Notes: generated from the letters alone by a model not told the origin. 64,000 nucleotides of DNA from Butyrivibrio sp. (GCF_015056685.1 NZ_SVFW01000001.1:1-64000); one strand, 5' to 3'. Shown: positions 37,091 through 46,285, numbered from the stretch's first letter. Program-made: numbers and translations.

Positions 37091-38272
37091 TTAACCTTTG
37101 CGCCAGTTTCTAGCGATATTATAGCCATCAGCGACGGTTTCGCTGTCAAACTCAAGCATCCCCTCAAGCTTTTTCTTTTTGTATTCCTTATACTCTCCCT
37201 TTTCAATAGCCTCTCTTATTTCTGTCATCATGTGATTGTAGAAATAAAGGTTATGAAGCACGCAGAGCCTCATTCCAAGCATCTCACCGGCTTTAAGAAG
37301 ATGTCTTATGTAGGCTTTGGTATATCTGCGACAGGCAGGACATCCACATCCCTCTTCAATAGGAGTGTCATCCATCTCATACTTGGCATTAAGAATATTG
37401 ATATGTCCTCTGTTTGTATAAAGGTGACCATGGCGGCCATTTCTACTTGGATATACGCAGTCAAAGAAGTCTACGCCTCTGTCTACAGACTCAAGGATAT
37501 TGGCAGGAGTACCTACTCCCATAAGATATGTAGGCTTGTTTTCAGGAAGAAATGGTACGACCGTATCAAGCACATGATACATTTCCTCATGGGACTCACC
37601 TACTGCAAGACCCCCAACTGCATATCCGTCGAGATCAAGCTCACTTATGCGCTTTGCATGTTCGATCCTTATATCATCAAATATAGCACCCTGATTGATT
37701 CCAAAAAGCATCTGATGAGGGTTTACAGTGTATTCAAGACCGTTAAGCCTGTCCATTTCTTTTTTACATCTAAGGAGCCATCTGGTTGTTCTGTCTACAG
37801 ACATCTGAACATATTCGTGCTCTGCCTTGGCAGAAGGACACTCATCAAACGCCATAGCTATAGTAGAACCAAGATGTGACTGTATTCTCATACTCTCTTC
37901 AGGTCCCATAAAGAGCTTGTGGCCATCAATGTGAGAATGGAAATACACGCCTTCTTCCCTGATCTTACGTGTTTTGGCAAGAGAAAAGACCTGGAATCCG
38001 CCTGAATCAGTCAATATAGGCTTGTTGCATGACATAAACTTATGCAGTCCGCCCATCCTGTAAACAAGCTCGTCGCCCGGTCTCAAGTGCAAATGATAAG
38101 TATTTGAAAGGACAACCTGTGTATCTATCCCTTCAAGATCCTCTGTGGAAACACCACCCTTAATAGCTGCAACAGTTGCAACGTTCATAAATACAGGAGT
38201 CTGCACAGTTCCATGAACCGTAGTAAATTCAGCCCTTTTGGCGTTTCCATCTTTTTTTAAAATCTTATACAT
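37091..38272 (-). CDS. tgt: tRNA-guanine (queuine) transglycosylase
   Basis: The 393-residue enzyme exchanges guanine-34 for preQ1 in GUN-anticodon tRNAs. The nucleophile region LTDSGGFQVFSLAKTRKI and the zinc site (CGCPACRRYTKAYIRHLL with a later His) are present. I chose the ATG at 38272, six bases behind GAGG; an upstream in-frame ATG at 38287 overlaps the preceding gene. The start lies just past the vanY-like stop. Confidence 0.95.
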   Translation of the reverse strand: MYKILKKDGNAKRAEFTTVHGTVQTPVFMNVATVAAIKGGVSTEDLEGIDTQVVLSNTYHLHLRPGDELVYRMGGLHKFMSCNKPILTDSGGFQVFSLAKTRKIREEGVYFHSHIDGHKLFMGPEESMRIQSHLGSTIAMAFDECPSAKAEHEYVQMSVDRTTRWLLRCKKEMDRLNGLEYTVNPHQMLFGINQGAIFDDIRIEHAKRISELDLDGYAVGGLAVGESHEEMYHVLDTVVPFLPENKPTYLMGVGTPANILESVDRGVDFFDCVYPSRNGRHGHLYTNRGHINILNAKYEMDDTPIEEGCGCPACRRYTKAYIRHLLKAGEMLGMRLCVLHNLYFYNHMMTEIREAIEKGEYKEYKKKKLEGMLEFDSETVADGYNIARNWRKG

Positions 38273-38283
38273 AAAAACCTCGA

Positions 38284-39429
38284 TCAATTAACATAAGTGC
38301 TCCAAAACTCTTCAAGGCACATGCCATTCTCATACATGACTGTGGCAGCATCAACTCCCACGTACCTGAAATGCCATGGCTCAAATTCTATGCTTGTTAT
38401 ATCCTCTTTTCCCAAAGGATATCGGAGGATAAAGCCATATTTATAGCTGTTTTCAGCAAGCCATTTTCCGGCTTTTGTATCTGCAAAGCCTTCATCTAGG
38501 CTTGAATATCCATCACAGATAATATCTATAGCAAGTCCGATCTGATGCTCTGAAGATCCAGGAACAGTTACAGCCTGTGAAGCCAGATTGTAAGCTTCCA
38601 TATAAGACATACCGCCATTCATATATCTGTCTACCTTATTGGTAAAAAGCATAGTCTGTCGGTCCATATCCCTGTATGGTGAGCAGATAATAAGATTAGC
38701 ACCATCTTTGCTGGCAGCTCTCATCATTTCAAGAAGTGGTGAAATTATTCTCTCATCACATCTCATCGAACCATTGATAGTTCCAAGAGAAACCTCGTAA
38801 CCTTCAGGTATTGGATGCTGTTTGTTTATAAGAACTATCTGCCAGTCATCACTGGAAAAAGAATGCTCCGGAACAGTATCTGAAAGTGGAACCTCTTCAG
38901 CTTCAGCTTCAGTTTCAGAAATCTCTACTTCAGAGCCCTCTTTTGCATCTGAGGCACTACTTGTTGCAGCCAAAATCTCTGATAAAGTAGCTTTATTATC
39001 AGATATCATATGCTCTGCTTCTGTGGCGTCAGGGTTAACACTTTCCATAGCCTCTTCAAGGAGAGCTTCATCAACAGTAGTCAATGAAAGCTCCGCTTGA
39101 GACTCATAGTCTATAACTTCAGACAATTCTCCCGCAGAGTCACCCGAATAACCATCAATATTCATATCAGAATCAAAACTGATATCAAAAGACATTCCTG
39201 GATGCGAAAAACTACTACTTGATACAAAGAAAAGCAAGATACATGCAAGACTTATAAATCTCTTGGCATTACTATAGAAGTAAAACAAAAAGTTGTAGCT
39301 CGTAATTGATATAACTGCATAGGCAAGCCCTAAAAAGGAAAGAGCCTTATGTTTTCTATTAAATTTTTTAACTCTGAAAATTATCTTTTCTTTATAAGAT
39401 AATTTCCTCTGTAAGTTACTGGCATTCAT
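38284..39429 (-). CDS. D-alanyl-D-alanine carboxypeptidase, VanY/M15B family
   Basis: The 381-residue membrane-anchored protein has a cytoplasmic basic N-terminus, one membrane segment at about 33-70 (possibly two short ones), and an acidic Ser/Glu-rich linker (about 85-185). The C-terminal peptidase domain has zinc ligands in SSEHQIGLAIDI and EPWHFRYVG. VanY-type enzymes trim the terminal D-Ala from peptidoglycan stems. It lies upstream of tgt with three bases between stop and the longest tgt frame, and its own promoter region is the 250-base divergent gap. Confidence 0.88.
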   Translation of the reverse strand: MNASNLQRKLSYKEKIIFRVKKFNRKHKALSFLGLAYAVISITSYNFLFYFYSNAKRFISLACILLFFVSSSSFSHPGMSFDISFDSDMNIDGYSGDSAGELSEVIDYESQAELSLTTVDEALLEEAMESVNPDATEAEHMISDNKATLSEILAATSSASDAKEGSEVEISETEAEAEEVPLSDTVPEHSFSSDDWQIVLINKQHPIPEGYEVSLGTINGSMRCDERIISPLLEMMRAASKDGANLIICSPYRDMDRQTMLFTNKVDRYMNGGMSYMEAYNLASQAVTVPGSSEHQIGLAIDIICDGYSSLDEGFADTKAGKWLAENSYKYGFILRYPLGKEDITSIEFEPWHFRYVGVDAATVMYENGMCLEEFWSTYVN

Positions 39430-39520
39430 ATCAGAAATCCCCTCTTATTTCGGATATCAAGCGCTGACTGTACTTATGATGATATGTTAGACGCAAAAGG
39501 CCGTTTTCTTTGGCATCTAA

Positions 39521-39537
39521 AAGTTATTATATAACTT
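39521..39537. repeat. palindrome in the vanY-like / hipA-like divergent region
   Basis: AAGTTAT-TAT-ATAACTT is a perfect inverted repeat with 7-base arms, about 100 bases before the vanY-like gene and 160 before the plus-strand island. It may be a regulator site; nothing more can be said. Confidence 0.35.
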
Positions 39538-39637
39538 ATTCACATAAAATTCACTATTTTTGCATATTTTTTCTAAAAGCTAACCAAATAATAATTGTAA
39601 AAATGCCTCAAGCCATCAGATGATGACCGGAGATATA

Positions 39638-39695
39638 TTGACTCATCTCTAAAAACAACCTACAATAATTATACATCATTATATTATGAGGTTGT
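39638..39695 (+). promoter_or_regulatory. promoter with flanking inverted repeat upstream of the HipA-like pair
   Basis: TTGACT (39638-39643) and TACAAT (39661-39666) are 17 bases apart. ACAACCT (39655-39661), ending on the first base of the -10, is repeated in inverted form as AGGTTGT (39689-39695), which overlaps the ribosome site of the first gene. This is a layout suited to autoregulation. Confidence 0.6.
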
Positions 39696-39697
39696 TT

Positions 39698-40549
39698 ATG
39701 AGTGAATTAAAAGACTTTCTAATCAAAACTAAATCTTCTCTTTTATCAGAAAAGGCATTTCTTCAATGTCTCTCAAAAAAATACGCCATCCCAGGCTATA
39801 TTTCTGTTAAGAATATCCGTGGTAATAAAAGCGAGTATCTGCAATTTAAAGACACGCATTACCGCCTTGTTTCTGTGTATCTATCAAAAAACAAGAAAAA
39901 CCTATGCGAACAGTGCTTTGATTTACGACAGGATCTTGAAAAACGGCTTCATGAAATTGAGGAAGACCTGACACTTCTTGATAACATTCAATGCTCGAAC
40001 TCTATGATTATTCAATATGAACACAACGAAAAAATACTTGAGAATGCTATGGGAATCAGCCCGGACCATAATCTTCTTTTTTATTTGCAGTATTCGGAAG
40101 AAAATGACTGCTATGTGATTCATTACTATGGCAAGAAGCAGCTTCATACAGTAAACATGATATATGTCAATGAATCGACTATCGATAAAATAGCTGATTA
40201 CATGACCACTGCCGGTCTTATTGTTGACAGTGACTGCAACAAGCAGCTTATATCATCACATGATCTCTATCCTGTAAAAAGTAAAAAACAACCTACTGTA
40301 TCACAGACAAACTCGGGAATAAAATACAGCTTTAAAAAGAATTCCACCGATTACACCATTACTTTTTATCATCAAAAGGAAAAATATGAATTGCAATATG
40401 AACCATATTTTAGCGACAGTTCCTCCAAATTTGATGCAGAATGCGCTCGAATGGGCTTTTTTGTAGAAAAATACATAAATCAGATCAATTTCGAAAAAGG
40501 GGTATCAAAATATTATGAGCGAAGACAGAATGTTCATACTGAAACATAA
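39698..40549 (+). CDS. unknown protein partnered with a HipA-like kinase
   Basis: I do not recognise this 283-residue protein with confidence. Residues 30-60 (PGYISVKNIRGNKSEYLQF, then HYRLVSVYLSK) form a small beta-like segment that I have seen in short clostridial proteins. A charged helical region follows (about 65-100, rich in Glu/Lys/Leu), then a mixed region. There is no signal peptide, membrane segment or helix-turn-helix that I can see. It starts behind GAGG at 39698 and overlaps the next gene by 35 bases, so the two are made together. An antitoxin or regulator role is inferred from position only. Confidence 0.6.
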   Translation: MSELKDFLIKTKSSLLSEKAFLQCLSKKYAIPGYISVKNIRGNKSEYLQFKDTHYRLVSVYLSKNKKNLCEQCFDLRQDLEKRLHEIEEDLTLLDNIQCSNSMIIQYEHNEKILENAMGISPDHNLLFYLQYSEENDCYVIHYYGKKQLHTVNMIYVNESTIDKIADYMTTAGLIVDSDCNKQLISSHDLYPVKSKKQPTVSQTNSGIKYSFKKNSTDYTITFYHQKEKYELQYEPYFSDSSSKFDAECARMGFFVEKYINQINFEKGVSKYYERRQNVHTET

Positions 40550-41756
40550 AGATATAGATGTTGCAATTTTGCAATTAAACAATGATGGTGAAATCATGAA
40601 TCACCACATCATCAATCCTATGCATATGCCTTACCTTGGTTCAACCAAAAGCAGGCATTTATATGACTGGTGGAAACAGCGCTCAATTCCTGAAGGAAGA
40701 GAGCATCTTCTTTCCCTTCTAAAAGCATATGACTGCTCTTCTCCTTCAGAACTTCTAATGAAAAACCTGGGGTTAAGCCTTACCGATACATATTGGATAT
40801 GTCCTGCAGAACTTACTTTATTATGGGAAAAAGTTAATCTCTTTAAAAACGGGAATAAAACAATACACTTTCACAGTGGTGAGGGAAGAGCACATTATTC
40901 AAACTCGCCAGATGCAGCATTAAACGGATCCTTGGACAAAAAAGCCATAAACATAAAAGGGAAATGGTTTTTGGATAAGTTGAGCAATCCAAAATATGCC
41001 AATGGTATCCAAAATGTTAATGAATCATTTGTATCCTTTGTTCATAGGCAACAGGGATTTAGTGAATATACAGCTTATGAAATCCTTGGCGAGGACTCTG
41101 AGATCAATAAATACAGCAGATGTCACTTTTTCACCGATGAACATCTGGAACTAATCACAGCATTTCAAGTTACCGGAGGATATAAAAATGAGGAATCATA
41201 TGATTCCTCAATAGAGTTAAATAAATTCATTGATATCTGCATAAACAATGGTTTAGACCGCGGCTATGTGCAAGGCTTTCTAGATTATATGATCATGATT
41301 GATTTTATCACTACAAACGCAGACAGACACTGGGATAATTTTGGAATATTACGAAATCCGGATACTCTCAAGTTCGTCTCAATGGCTCCAATATACGATA
41401 ACGGAAATTCCATGTTTTTTGACATCCCACAGTACATGAATAGAGCATCACTACTGCGTTTAGAAGATAATGGAATCGATAAGCTTGAGATAAACAGACT
41501 TCAGTTAGTACATAACAAAACTTTGGTCAACGCTTCGCTTCTACCTACACCGGAAGAAGTAAAAAAGTATTATCTTGAGCGCAGCATTGAAAGCCAAAAA
41601 GCCAAAATGATAGCAGATTCATACAGTAATAAGCTGGATCTTTTCCTGGAGTTCCAACACGATATTCCCATAAGCTATGACAGAGAAATGTACTACTATT
41701 TGGATGAAGTGCCATATGTTAAACAAAGGCCAAATCCTAATTATAAAGATTTTTGA
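40515..41756 (+). CDS. HipA-like serine/threonine kinase domain protein
   Basis: The 413-residue protein carries the HipA/CtkA-type kinase signature: a catalytic loop TNADRHWDNFGIL at about 272-284 and the metal-binding Asp in APIYDNGNSMF at about 297-307. A lysine-rich segment at about 140-150 (GSLDKKAINIKGKWFLDK) could hold the ATP-binding Lys. It lacks the clear N-terminal subdomain of classical HipA. HipA kinases phosphorylate glutamyl-tRNA synthetase and cause growth arrest; relatives have other targets, so the target here is unknown. No HipB-like DNA-binding gene is present. The start could also be the ATG five codons in. Confidence 0.75.
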   Translation: MSEDRMFILKHKDIDVAILQLNNDGEIMNHHIINPMHMPYLGSTKSRHLYDWWKQRSIPEGREHLLSLLKAYDCSSPSELLMKNLGLSLTDTYWICPAELTLLWEKVNLFKNGNKTIHFHSGEGRAHYSNSPDAALNGSLDKKAINIKGKWFLDKLSNPKYANGIQNVNESFVSFVHRQQGFSEYTAYEILGEDSEINKYSRCHFFTDEHLELITAFQVTGGYKNEESYDSSIELNKFIDICINNGLDRGYVQGFLDYMIMIDFITTNADRHWDNFGILRNPDTLKFVSMAPIYDNGNSMFFDIPQYMNRASLLRLEDNGIDKLEINRLQLVHNKTLVNASLLPTPEEVKKYYLERSIESQKAKMIADSYSNKLDLFLEFQHDIPISYDREMYYYLDEVPYVKQRPNPNYKDF

Positions 41757-41768
41757 CAATATCAGGGC

Positions 41769-41805
41769 AGGAGCCTTTGTTTCACAACACAAGGCTCCTC
41801 TTTTC
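41769..41805 (+). terminator. intrinsic terminator of the HipA-like pair
   Basis: AGGAGCCTTTGT and ACACAAGGCTCCT pair with a small bulge, followed by CTTTTCT. It closes the plus-strand island just before the converging aroC gene. Confidence 0.75.
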
Positions 41806-41815
41806 TAATTTCCGA

Positions 41816-42916
41816 TTATTTCTTATAAAATCCAATTATATTCTCTGCTTTTGAGAGCATATTTGACATCAAAAGATCAAGTGTACAAAAAGCACACATG
41901 CTTTCAACCACTACAACCGCCCTTGGAACTACGACTGGGTCGTGTCGCCCATGGATACTCACCTGAATATTTTCTCCTGACTTATTAACTGTATTCTGAG
42001 TCTTTGCAATACTCGGAGTTGGCTTAAAATAAACTCTGATTACAATTTCGCTTCCGTCAGAAATACCGCCCAGAATACCGCCTGCGTGATTAGTTCTTTT
42101 TTCAACAGAACTATCACTCATCACAAACTCATCATTATTTTCTGATCCGTGGTATTTTGATACTCTCGTACCATCACCTATTTCAACTGCTTTAACAGCG
42201 CCTATACTCATAACAGCATGAGCAATAACAGCATCGAGCTTGTCAAACACAGGCTCTCCAACTCCTGCAGGAAGACCTGTAACACGGCATTCTACCACTC
42301 CACCCACAGAATCCATTTCTTCTTTACACTTGGAAATAAGTTCCATCGCTCTTTTATCTGCTTCAGCATCAGGCATTGCTGTCGAAGTCAAAAGAATATT
42401 CTTTTCATCAAATTTCTTTTCATCAATCTCGACATCACCAATTGCTCTGGTAAACGCCATAACTTTAATGCCCATCTCATTAAGGAGTTTGCTGCAAATA
42501 GCACCTGCAGCAACTCTTCCTATTGTCTCTCTTCCAGAGGAACGTCCGCCACCTCTGTAATCTCTAAATCCATACTTTTCGTCAAAGCCAAAATCCGCAT
42601 GCCCAGGTCTGTAATACTGTGCAATCTCGCTATAATCCTGAGATCTCTGGGAAGTATTTTTTACAATAAGAGAAATTGGCGTACCTGTTGTCTTTCCTTC
42701 AAAAACGCCGGAAAGAATATCAACAGCATCATCCTCTTTTCTTGGTGTGCTTGCAGGAGACGTTCCAGGCTTTCTCCTGTCAAGAAACTTCTGAATATCT
42801 GAAATATCCAGCTCCATTCCAGCCGGAAATCCATCGACCACTACCCCAAGTGCTTTTCCGTGTGACTCTCCCCAGGTAGACATCTTTATATTTTTACCAA
42901 ATACAGATCCTGACAT
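41816..42916 (-). CDS. aroC: chorismate synthase
   Basis: The 366-residue enzyme makes chorismate, the branch point of aromatic amino acid synthesis, using reduced FMN. The signatures WGESHGKALGVVVDGFPAG, RPGHADFGFDEKYGF and GRHDPVVVPRAVVVVE are all present and length is standard. A GGGAGG site precedes the ATG. It is separated from the lactonase upstream by a terminator, so it may be monocistronic. Confidence 0.97.
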   Translation of the reverse strand: MSGSVFGKNIKMSTWGESHGKALGVVVDGFPAGMELDISDIQKFLDRRKPGTSPASTPRKEDDAVDILSGVFEGKTTGTPISLIVKNTSQRSQDYSEIAQYYRPGHADFGFDEKYGFRDYRGGGRSSGRETIGRVAAGAICSKLLNEMGIKVMAFTRAIGDVEIDEKKFDEKNILLTSTAMPDAEADKRAMELISKCKEEMDSVGGVVECRVTGLPAGVGEPVFDKLDAVIAHAVMSIGAVKAVEIGDGTRVSKYHGSENNDEFVMSDSSVEKRTNHAGGILGGISDGSEIVIRVYFKPTPSIAKTQNTVNKSGENIQVSIHGRHDPVVVPRAVVVVESMCAFCTLDLLMSNMLSKAENIIGFYKK

Positions 42917-42936
42917 ATTTTCCTCCCAATATAAGC

Positions 42937-42966
42937 CAAAAGCCCTCGCACCTTGGCGAAGGCTCT
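42937..42966 (-). terminator. intrinsic terminator of the lactonase gene
   Basis: AGCCCTCGC (42941-42949) and GCGAAGGCT (42956-42964) pair with one mismatch, followed on the minus strand by TTTT. Confidence 0.7.
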
Positions 42967-42977
42967 GATTTCAAGAA

Positions 42978-44036
42978 TTAAAGTTTATGGAAAACAATAC
43001 AGTTAGGTCTTGAAACAGGAAGTTCTGGTCCATTCATGACCATTGATCCCTTGTCCATATCAACTGTAAAGAATGTAAGTGTATCTGACTCGTGATTAAG
43101 AGATACAAGGTGCTTGTTGTCAGGGAAAAGAGCTGCATCCTTAGGATACTCACCTGCAACAGGAAGCTGGATCTTGTTTGTGATAAGTCCTGTCTCTTTA
43201 TCTACTTTAAATACAAGTGCATTGTTTTCACCTGCTGTTGAACTCACAAGATAATTGTAGTCCTCTGAGAAGGTAAGTGCGCTGCTTGCAACACCGATTG
43301 AATCAGCCTCTTCAGAAGTTGATACTGACTGAATCCTTTCAAATTCAGGATCTCCGTTCTTATCTTCATAAGAATAAACTTCTATAGAGCACTTCTGCTC
43401 AAGACAAACATAAAGGAATTTACCTTCCTTTGAGAACTGCATATGTCTTGGTGATGATTCCTGATCGCAGTGGATCACATCAACTTCTTTTATTTTTCCT
43501 GTTTCCATATTAAGTGAATAAACATTTATCCTGTCCATTCCAAGATCTGCTGCAAGAAGATACTTGTTGTCTTTTGTAACCTTGATGCACTGAACATGAG
43601 GAACATGATTACGTCCTGCTGCAGTACCAAGGCCCTTGTGATATTTCTCATCAGTGATCTCACCGATGCTGCCATCCTCATTAAGTCTCAATATTGTAAC
43701 CTTGCCATCATGATAGCCTGCAGTAATAAGGAACTTATCACTCTGGTCCATATTGAGGTAGCAACCACGCATACCATTGATAGAAGCCTCATTCAAAAAT
43801 TCAAGACTTCCGTCAGGAAGAATATGATAAGACTCTACTCCTGCATCAGTTATGGAATAAAGAGTTTTATTGTCATGTGAAATTCCAATATAAGAAGAAT
43901 TGGTTATTTCAACCTTCTGCTTTTCATAAAGCCTTCCATTCTCAAGATCTACATCATAAATTCTGATTCCATACTTTGTGCCCAGTCCGGATGTATAACT
44001 TGACACATAAGCTACGTATTTATCTTTACCAGCCAT
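42978..44036 (-). CDS. lactonase family protein (6-phosphogluconolactonase-like beta-propeller)
   Basis: The 352-residue cytoplasmic protein consists of repeating beta-propeller blades (YVAYVSSYTSGLG, then FLITAGYHDGKVTILRLNEDGS, with HVPHVQCIKVTKDNKYLLAADLG) typical of the PF10282 group, which includes Pgl/YbhE. The likely reaction is hydrolysis of 6-phosphogluconolactone in the pentose phosphate pathway, but the family also contains other lactonases. It lies just after a PRPP synthetase gene, consistent with pentose phosphate supply. The start at 44036 has AGGAGG about ten bases upstream. Confidence 0.8.
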   Translation of the reverse strand: MAGKDKYVAYVSSYTSGLGTKYGIRIYDVDLENGRLYEKQKVEITNSSYIGISHDNKTLYSITDAGVESYHILPDGSLEFLNEASINGMRGCYLNMDQSDKFLITAGYHDGKVTILRLNEDGSIGEITDEKYHKGLGTAAGRNHVPHVQCIKVTKDNKYLLAADLGMDRINVYSLNMETGKIKEVDVIHCDQESSPRHMQFSKEGKFLYVCLEQKCSIEVYSYEDKNGDPEFERIQSVSTSEEADSIGVASSALTFSEDYNYLVSSTAGENNALVFKVDKETGLITNKIQLPVAGEYPKDAALFPDNKHLVSLNHESDTLTFFTVDMDKGSMVMNGPELPVSRPNCIVFHKL

Positions 44037-44095
44037 TACTAGTTTGCCTCCTAGAATTACGTATTTTCTACATTCTATCACAAGAAATCAAAACT

Positions 44096-45193
44096 TTAAA
44101 CGTCTTTTGCTTTATACTCTGCAATAACTTCCTTAATTCTATCCTGTGGTCTTACAAGTTTATACATGGATTTTCCTCTGTTTAATGTATCAATTGCAGA
44201 TGCTATATACCTGTTCATGTTTACGCTGTAATAATACTCTTTACTTAGAAGTTCTTCTTTCTGATAAATAAGATTAGTTGTAAATATCTTTTCAAAAAAG
44301 CCCTTTTCATATGCTTCATCAAACTCTTTAAAGCCATAAGAAAACAGACCAAAGGTTGCAAAAATAAATACTCTTTTGGCGCCTCTATCCTTAAGCTGCC
44401 TGCACACATCAAGCATACTCTTGCCGGAAACGATCATATCATCAATTACGATCGCATCCATCCCGCTTATATCGCCGCCGCAGAAATCATGCGCAATTAT
44501 GGGATTCATCCCATCAACAACACGGCTGTAATCCCTTCTTTTATAAAACATACCAAGATTAACGCCATAAACGGAAGAAAGAAATACCGCTCTCTCAGTT
44601 GCTCCCTCATCAGGTGCTATGATAAGGAGATGTTCCGAATCAATTTCAATATCATCATACTCAGTCAAAAGAGCCTGGGTAAACTGTAAAGTTGGAGAAA
44701 TATTCTCAATACCATTTAGAGGAAGTACATTTTGCATTCTTGGATCATGGGCATCAAAGGTGATCAGATTATCAACTCCAAGAAGCTCTAATTCTCTTAG
44801 CATAAGAGCACAGTCAAGGGATTCCCTTAAAACCTTTCTGTGCTGCCTGCTTTCATAAAGAAACGGCATAACCACAGTAATGGATTTTGCCTTTCCATTG
44901 CAGGCGCCAATAACCCTCTTAAGATCAGCATAATGATCATCGGGAGACATTCTGTTATACTCTCCGTCGAATTTGTACTTTATAGAATTGTTGCACACAT
45001 CCACCAGGATAAAAATATCTTTTTCCCTGACAGATTCTTTTAACACAGCTTTACCCTCACCACTTGAAAATCTCGGGCATATACATTCAATAAGAAAGCT
45101 GTCTGCGCCGCGCCACTCGCAAAGGATCTTATCGATTCTTTTTGCTGATTCTGCAAATGATTCAAGAGCTATAATCCCTAATCCACCACTCAT
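44096..45193 (-). CDS. prs: divergent ribose-phosphate pyrophosphokinase
   Basis: The 365-residue protein belongs to the PRPP synthetase/phosphoribosyltransferase fold: TFDAHDPRMQNVLPLNGI, YKRRDYSRV (flexible-loop-like), IAPDEGATERAVFLSS and VIDDMIVSGKSMLDVC. The canonical motifs VSPDxGGVxRA and DDMIDTAGT are altered, and it is about 50 residues longer than classical Prs. It probably makes PRPP from ribose-5-phosphate, but a specialised activity is possible. I chose the ATG at 45193 behind GAGG; upstream ATG codons in the same frame lack sites. Confidence 0.75.
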   Translation of the reverse strand: MSGGLGIIALESFAESAKRIDKILCEWRGADSFLIECICPRFSSGEGKAVLKESVREKDIFILVDVCNNSIKYKFDGEYNRMSPDDHYADLKRVIGACNGKAKSITVVMPFLYESRQHRKVLRESLDCALMLRELELLGVDNLITFDAHDPRMQNVLPLNGIENISPTLQFTQALLTEYDDIEIDSEHLLIIAPDEGATERAVFLSSVYGVNLGMFYKRRDYSRVVDGMNPIIAHDFCGGDISGMDAIVIDDMIVSGKSMLDVCRQLKDRGAKRVFIFATFGLFSYGFKEFDEAYEKGFFEKIFTTNLIYQKEELLSKEYYYSVNMNRYIASAIDTLNRGKSMYKLVRPQDRIKEVIAEYKAKDV

Positions 45194-45355
45194 TGGAACA
45201 CCTCGCATTATTATCAATATTGCATATCTAATTTGATTATATATCATGTGTACATGCAGGTAATCAATAATTAAGCTTTTTTATTATTTTTTTACACACC
45301 CGACACAAAATAATGCCATAATAAAACTAATATAAAAAACAAAAAAGGATAACAA

Positions 45356-46252
45356 ATGAAGAAAAACAAATCACGCTCAGGTCTATTACTAATTCTTATC
45401 ATATGTCTTTTGATCCTATTTATAGGTCTTACTCAGTTTATAGCACATGGCAATTCCAGCACCTCTGATATACCATCAGAAATCGCTGGAGGTAGTCTTA
45501 CCATAACCAATTTAAACGTAGGAAAAGCTGACTGTGCCGTACTGCAAGCAGGTGACATTGTCGGAATGATCGATACAGGAACCTATGATGCCTATTCTAC
45601 TATCGATAGTTTCTTAAAGGATAATTCAATTACAGAAATAGACTTTCTTATCCTCACCCACTATGACCAGGATCATATAGGAAGTGCTGTAAAAATACTA
45701 TCCTCAGTAGATGTAAAGAACATCTATCTTGCCGACTATGTGAGCCAGAAGGAATATTATGCAGGTCTGATGGACAGCATAAAGACAAGAGAAAATGTTT
45801 ATTTTGTAAATGAAAATATCTCTTTTGACTATAATGACCTTTCTATTGATATTTACCCTGCATCTTCGCCGGAAGTTCTGCTCTCAGACAGCAATAACAT
45901 GGACAACAACATGTCCCTGGTATCAATGATAACCTTTGGGACAAAAAAATTTCTTTTCACCGGCGATATTGAAAAAGACAGGATCGAACAGGTAATAAAT
46001 GACGATTACTCTTTGACCGCAGACTGGATCAAAATGCCCCACCATGGAGGTTATACCAAAAACACAGCTGACCTGCTCGCTGTTGTTGATCCTGCTTATG
46101 CAGTTATCAGCACTTCAAACGAAAGACCTGCTGAAGAAAAGCTTATGGATCTGTTGTCATCACTTGACATAGAAACTTACGATACCACCTACGGAACAAT
46201 CGTTACTTACTGTGATAAAAACAGCATAAAAATCGCGCAAAAAAGTAATTGA
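45356..46252 (+). CDS. membrane-anchored ComEC-like MBL-fold hydrolase
   Basis: The 298-residue protein has one N-terminal membrane segment or uncleaved signal (about 8-30) and an extracytoplasmic metallo-beta-lactamase domain of the ComEC/Rec2 type: LTHYDQDHIGSA, GDIEKDRIEQ and MPHHGGYTKNT. Such domains in ComEC degrade one DNA strand; free-standing versions have unknown substrates. It has an AAAAGGAT site and stands alone, ending just before the pot promoter, which overlaps its stop codon. Confidence 0.82.
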   Translation: MKKNKSRSGLLLILIICLLILFIGLTQFIAHGNSSTSDIPSEIAGGSLTITNLNVGKADCAVLQAGDIVGMIDTGTYDAYSTIDSFLKDNSITEIDFLILTHYDQDHIGSAVKILSSVDVKNIYLADYVSQKEYYAGLMDSIKTRENVYFVNENISFDYNDLSIDIYPASSPEVLLSDSNNMDNNMSLVSMITFGTKKFLFTGDIEKDRIEQVINDDYSLTADWIKMPHHGGYTKNTADLLAVVDPAYAVISTSNERPAEEKLMDLLSSLDIETYDTTYGTIVTYCDKNSIKIAQKSN

Positions 46253-46285
46253 CACTTACTACAACTTTATTAAAATAAAGTAAGT
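46249..46285 (+). promoter_or_regulatory. pot operon promoter with palindromic operator
   Basis: A perfect TTGACA (46249-46254) overlaps the upstream stop codon, with TAAAAT (46271-46276) 16 bases on. ACTTTATT-AA-AATAAAGT (46264-46281) is a palindrome over the -10, and an outer pair ACTTACT/AGTAAGT spans 46254-46285. A regulator site, perhaps polyamine-responsive, is inferred. The hairpin could also act as a weak terminator of the preceding gene. Confidence 0.55.

Noticed and set aside
39698..41756. classical hipBA toxin-antitoxin operon
   Set aside because: The first gene is 283 residues with no visible helix-turn-helix, so it is not HipB.
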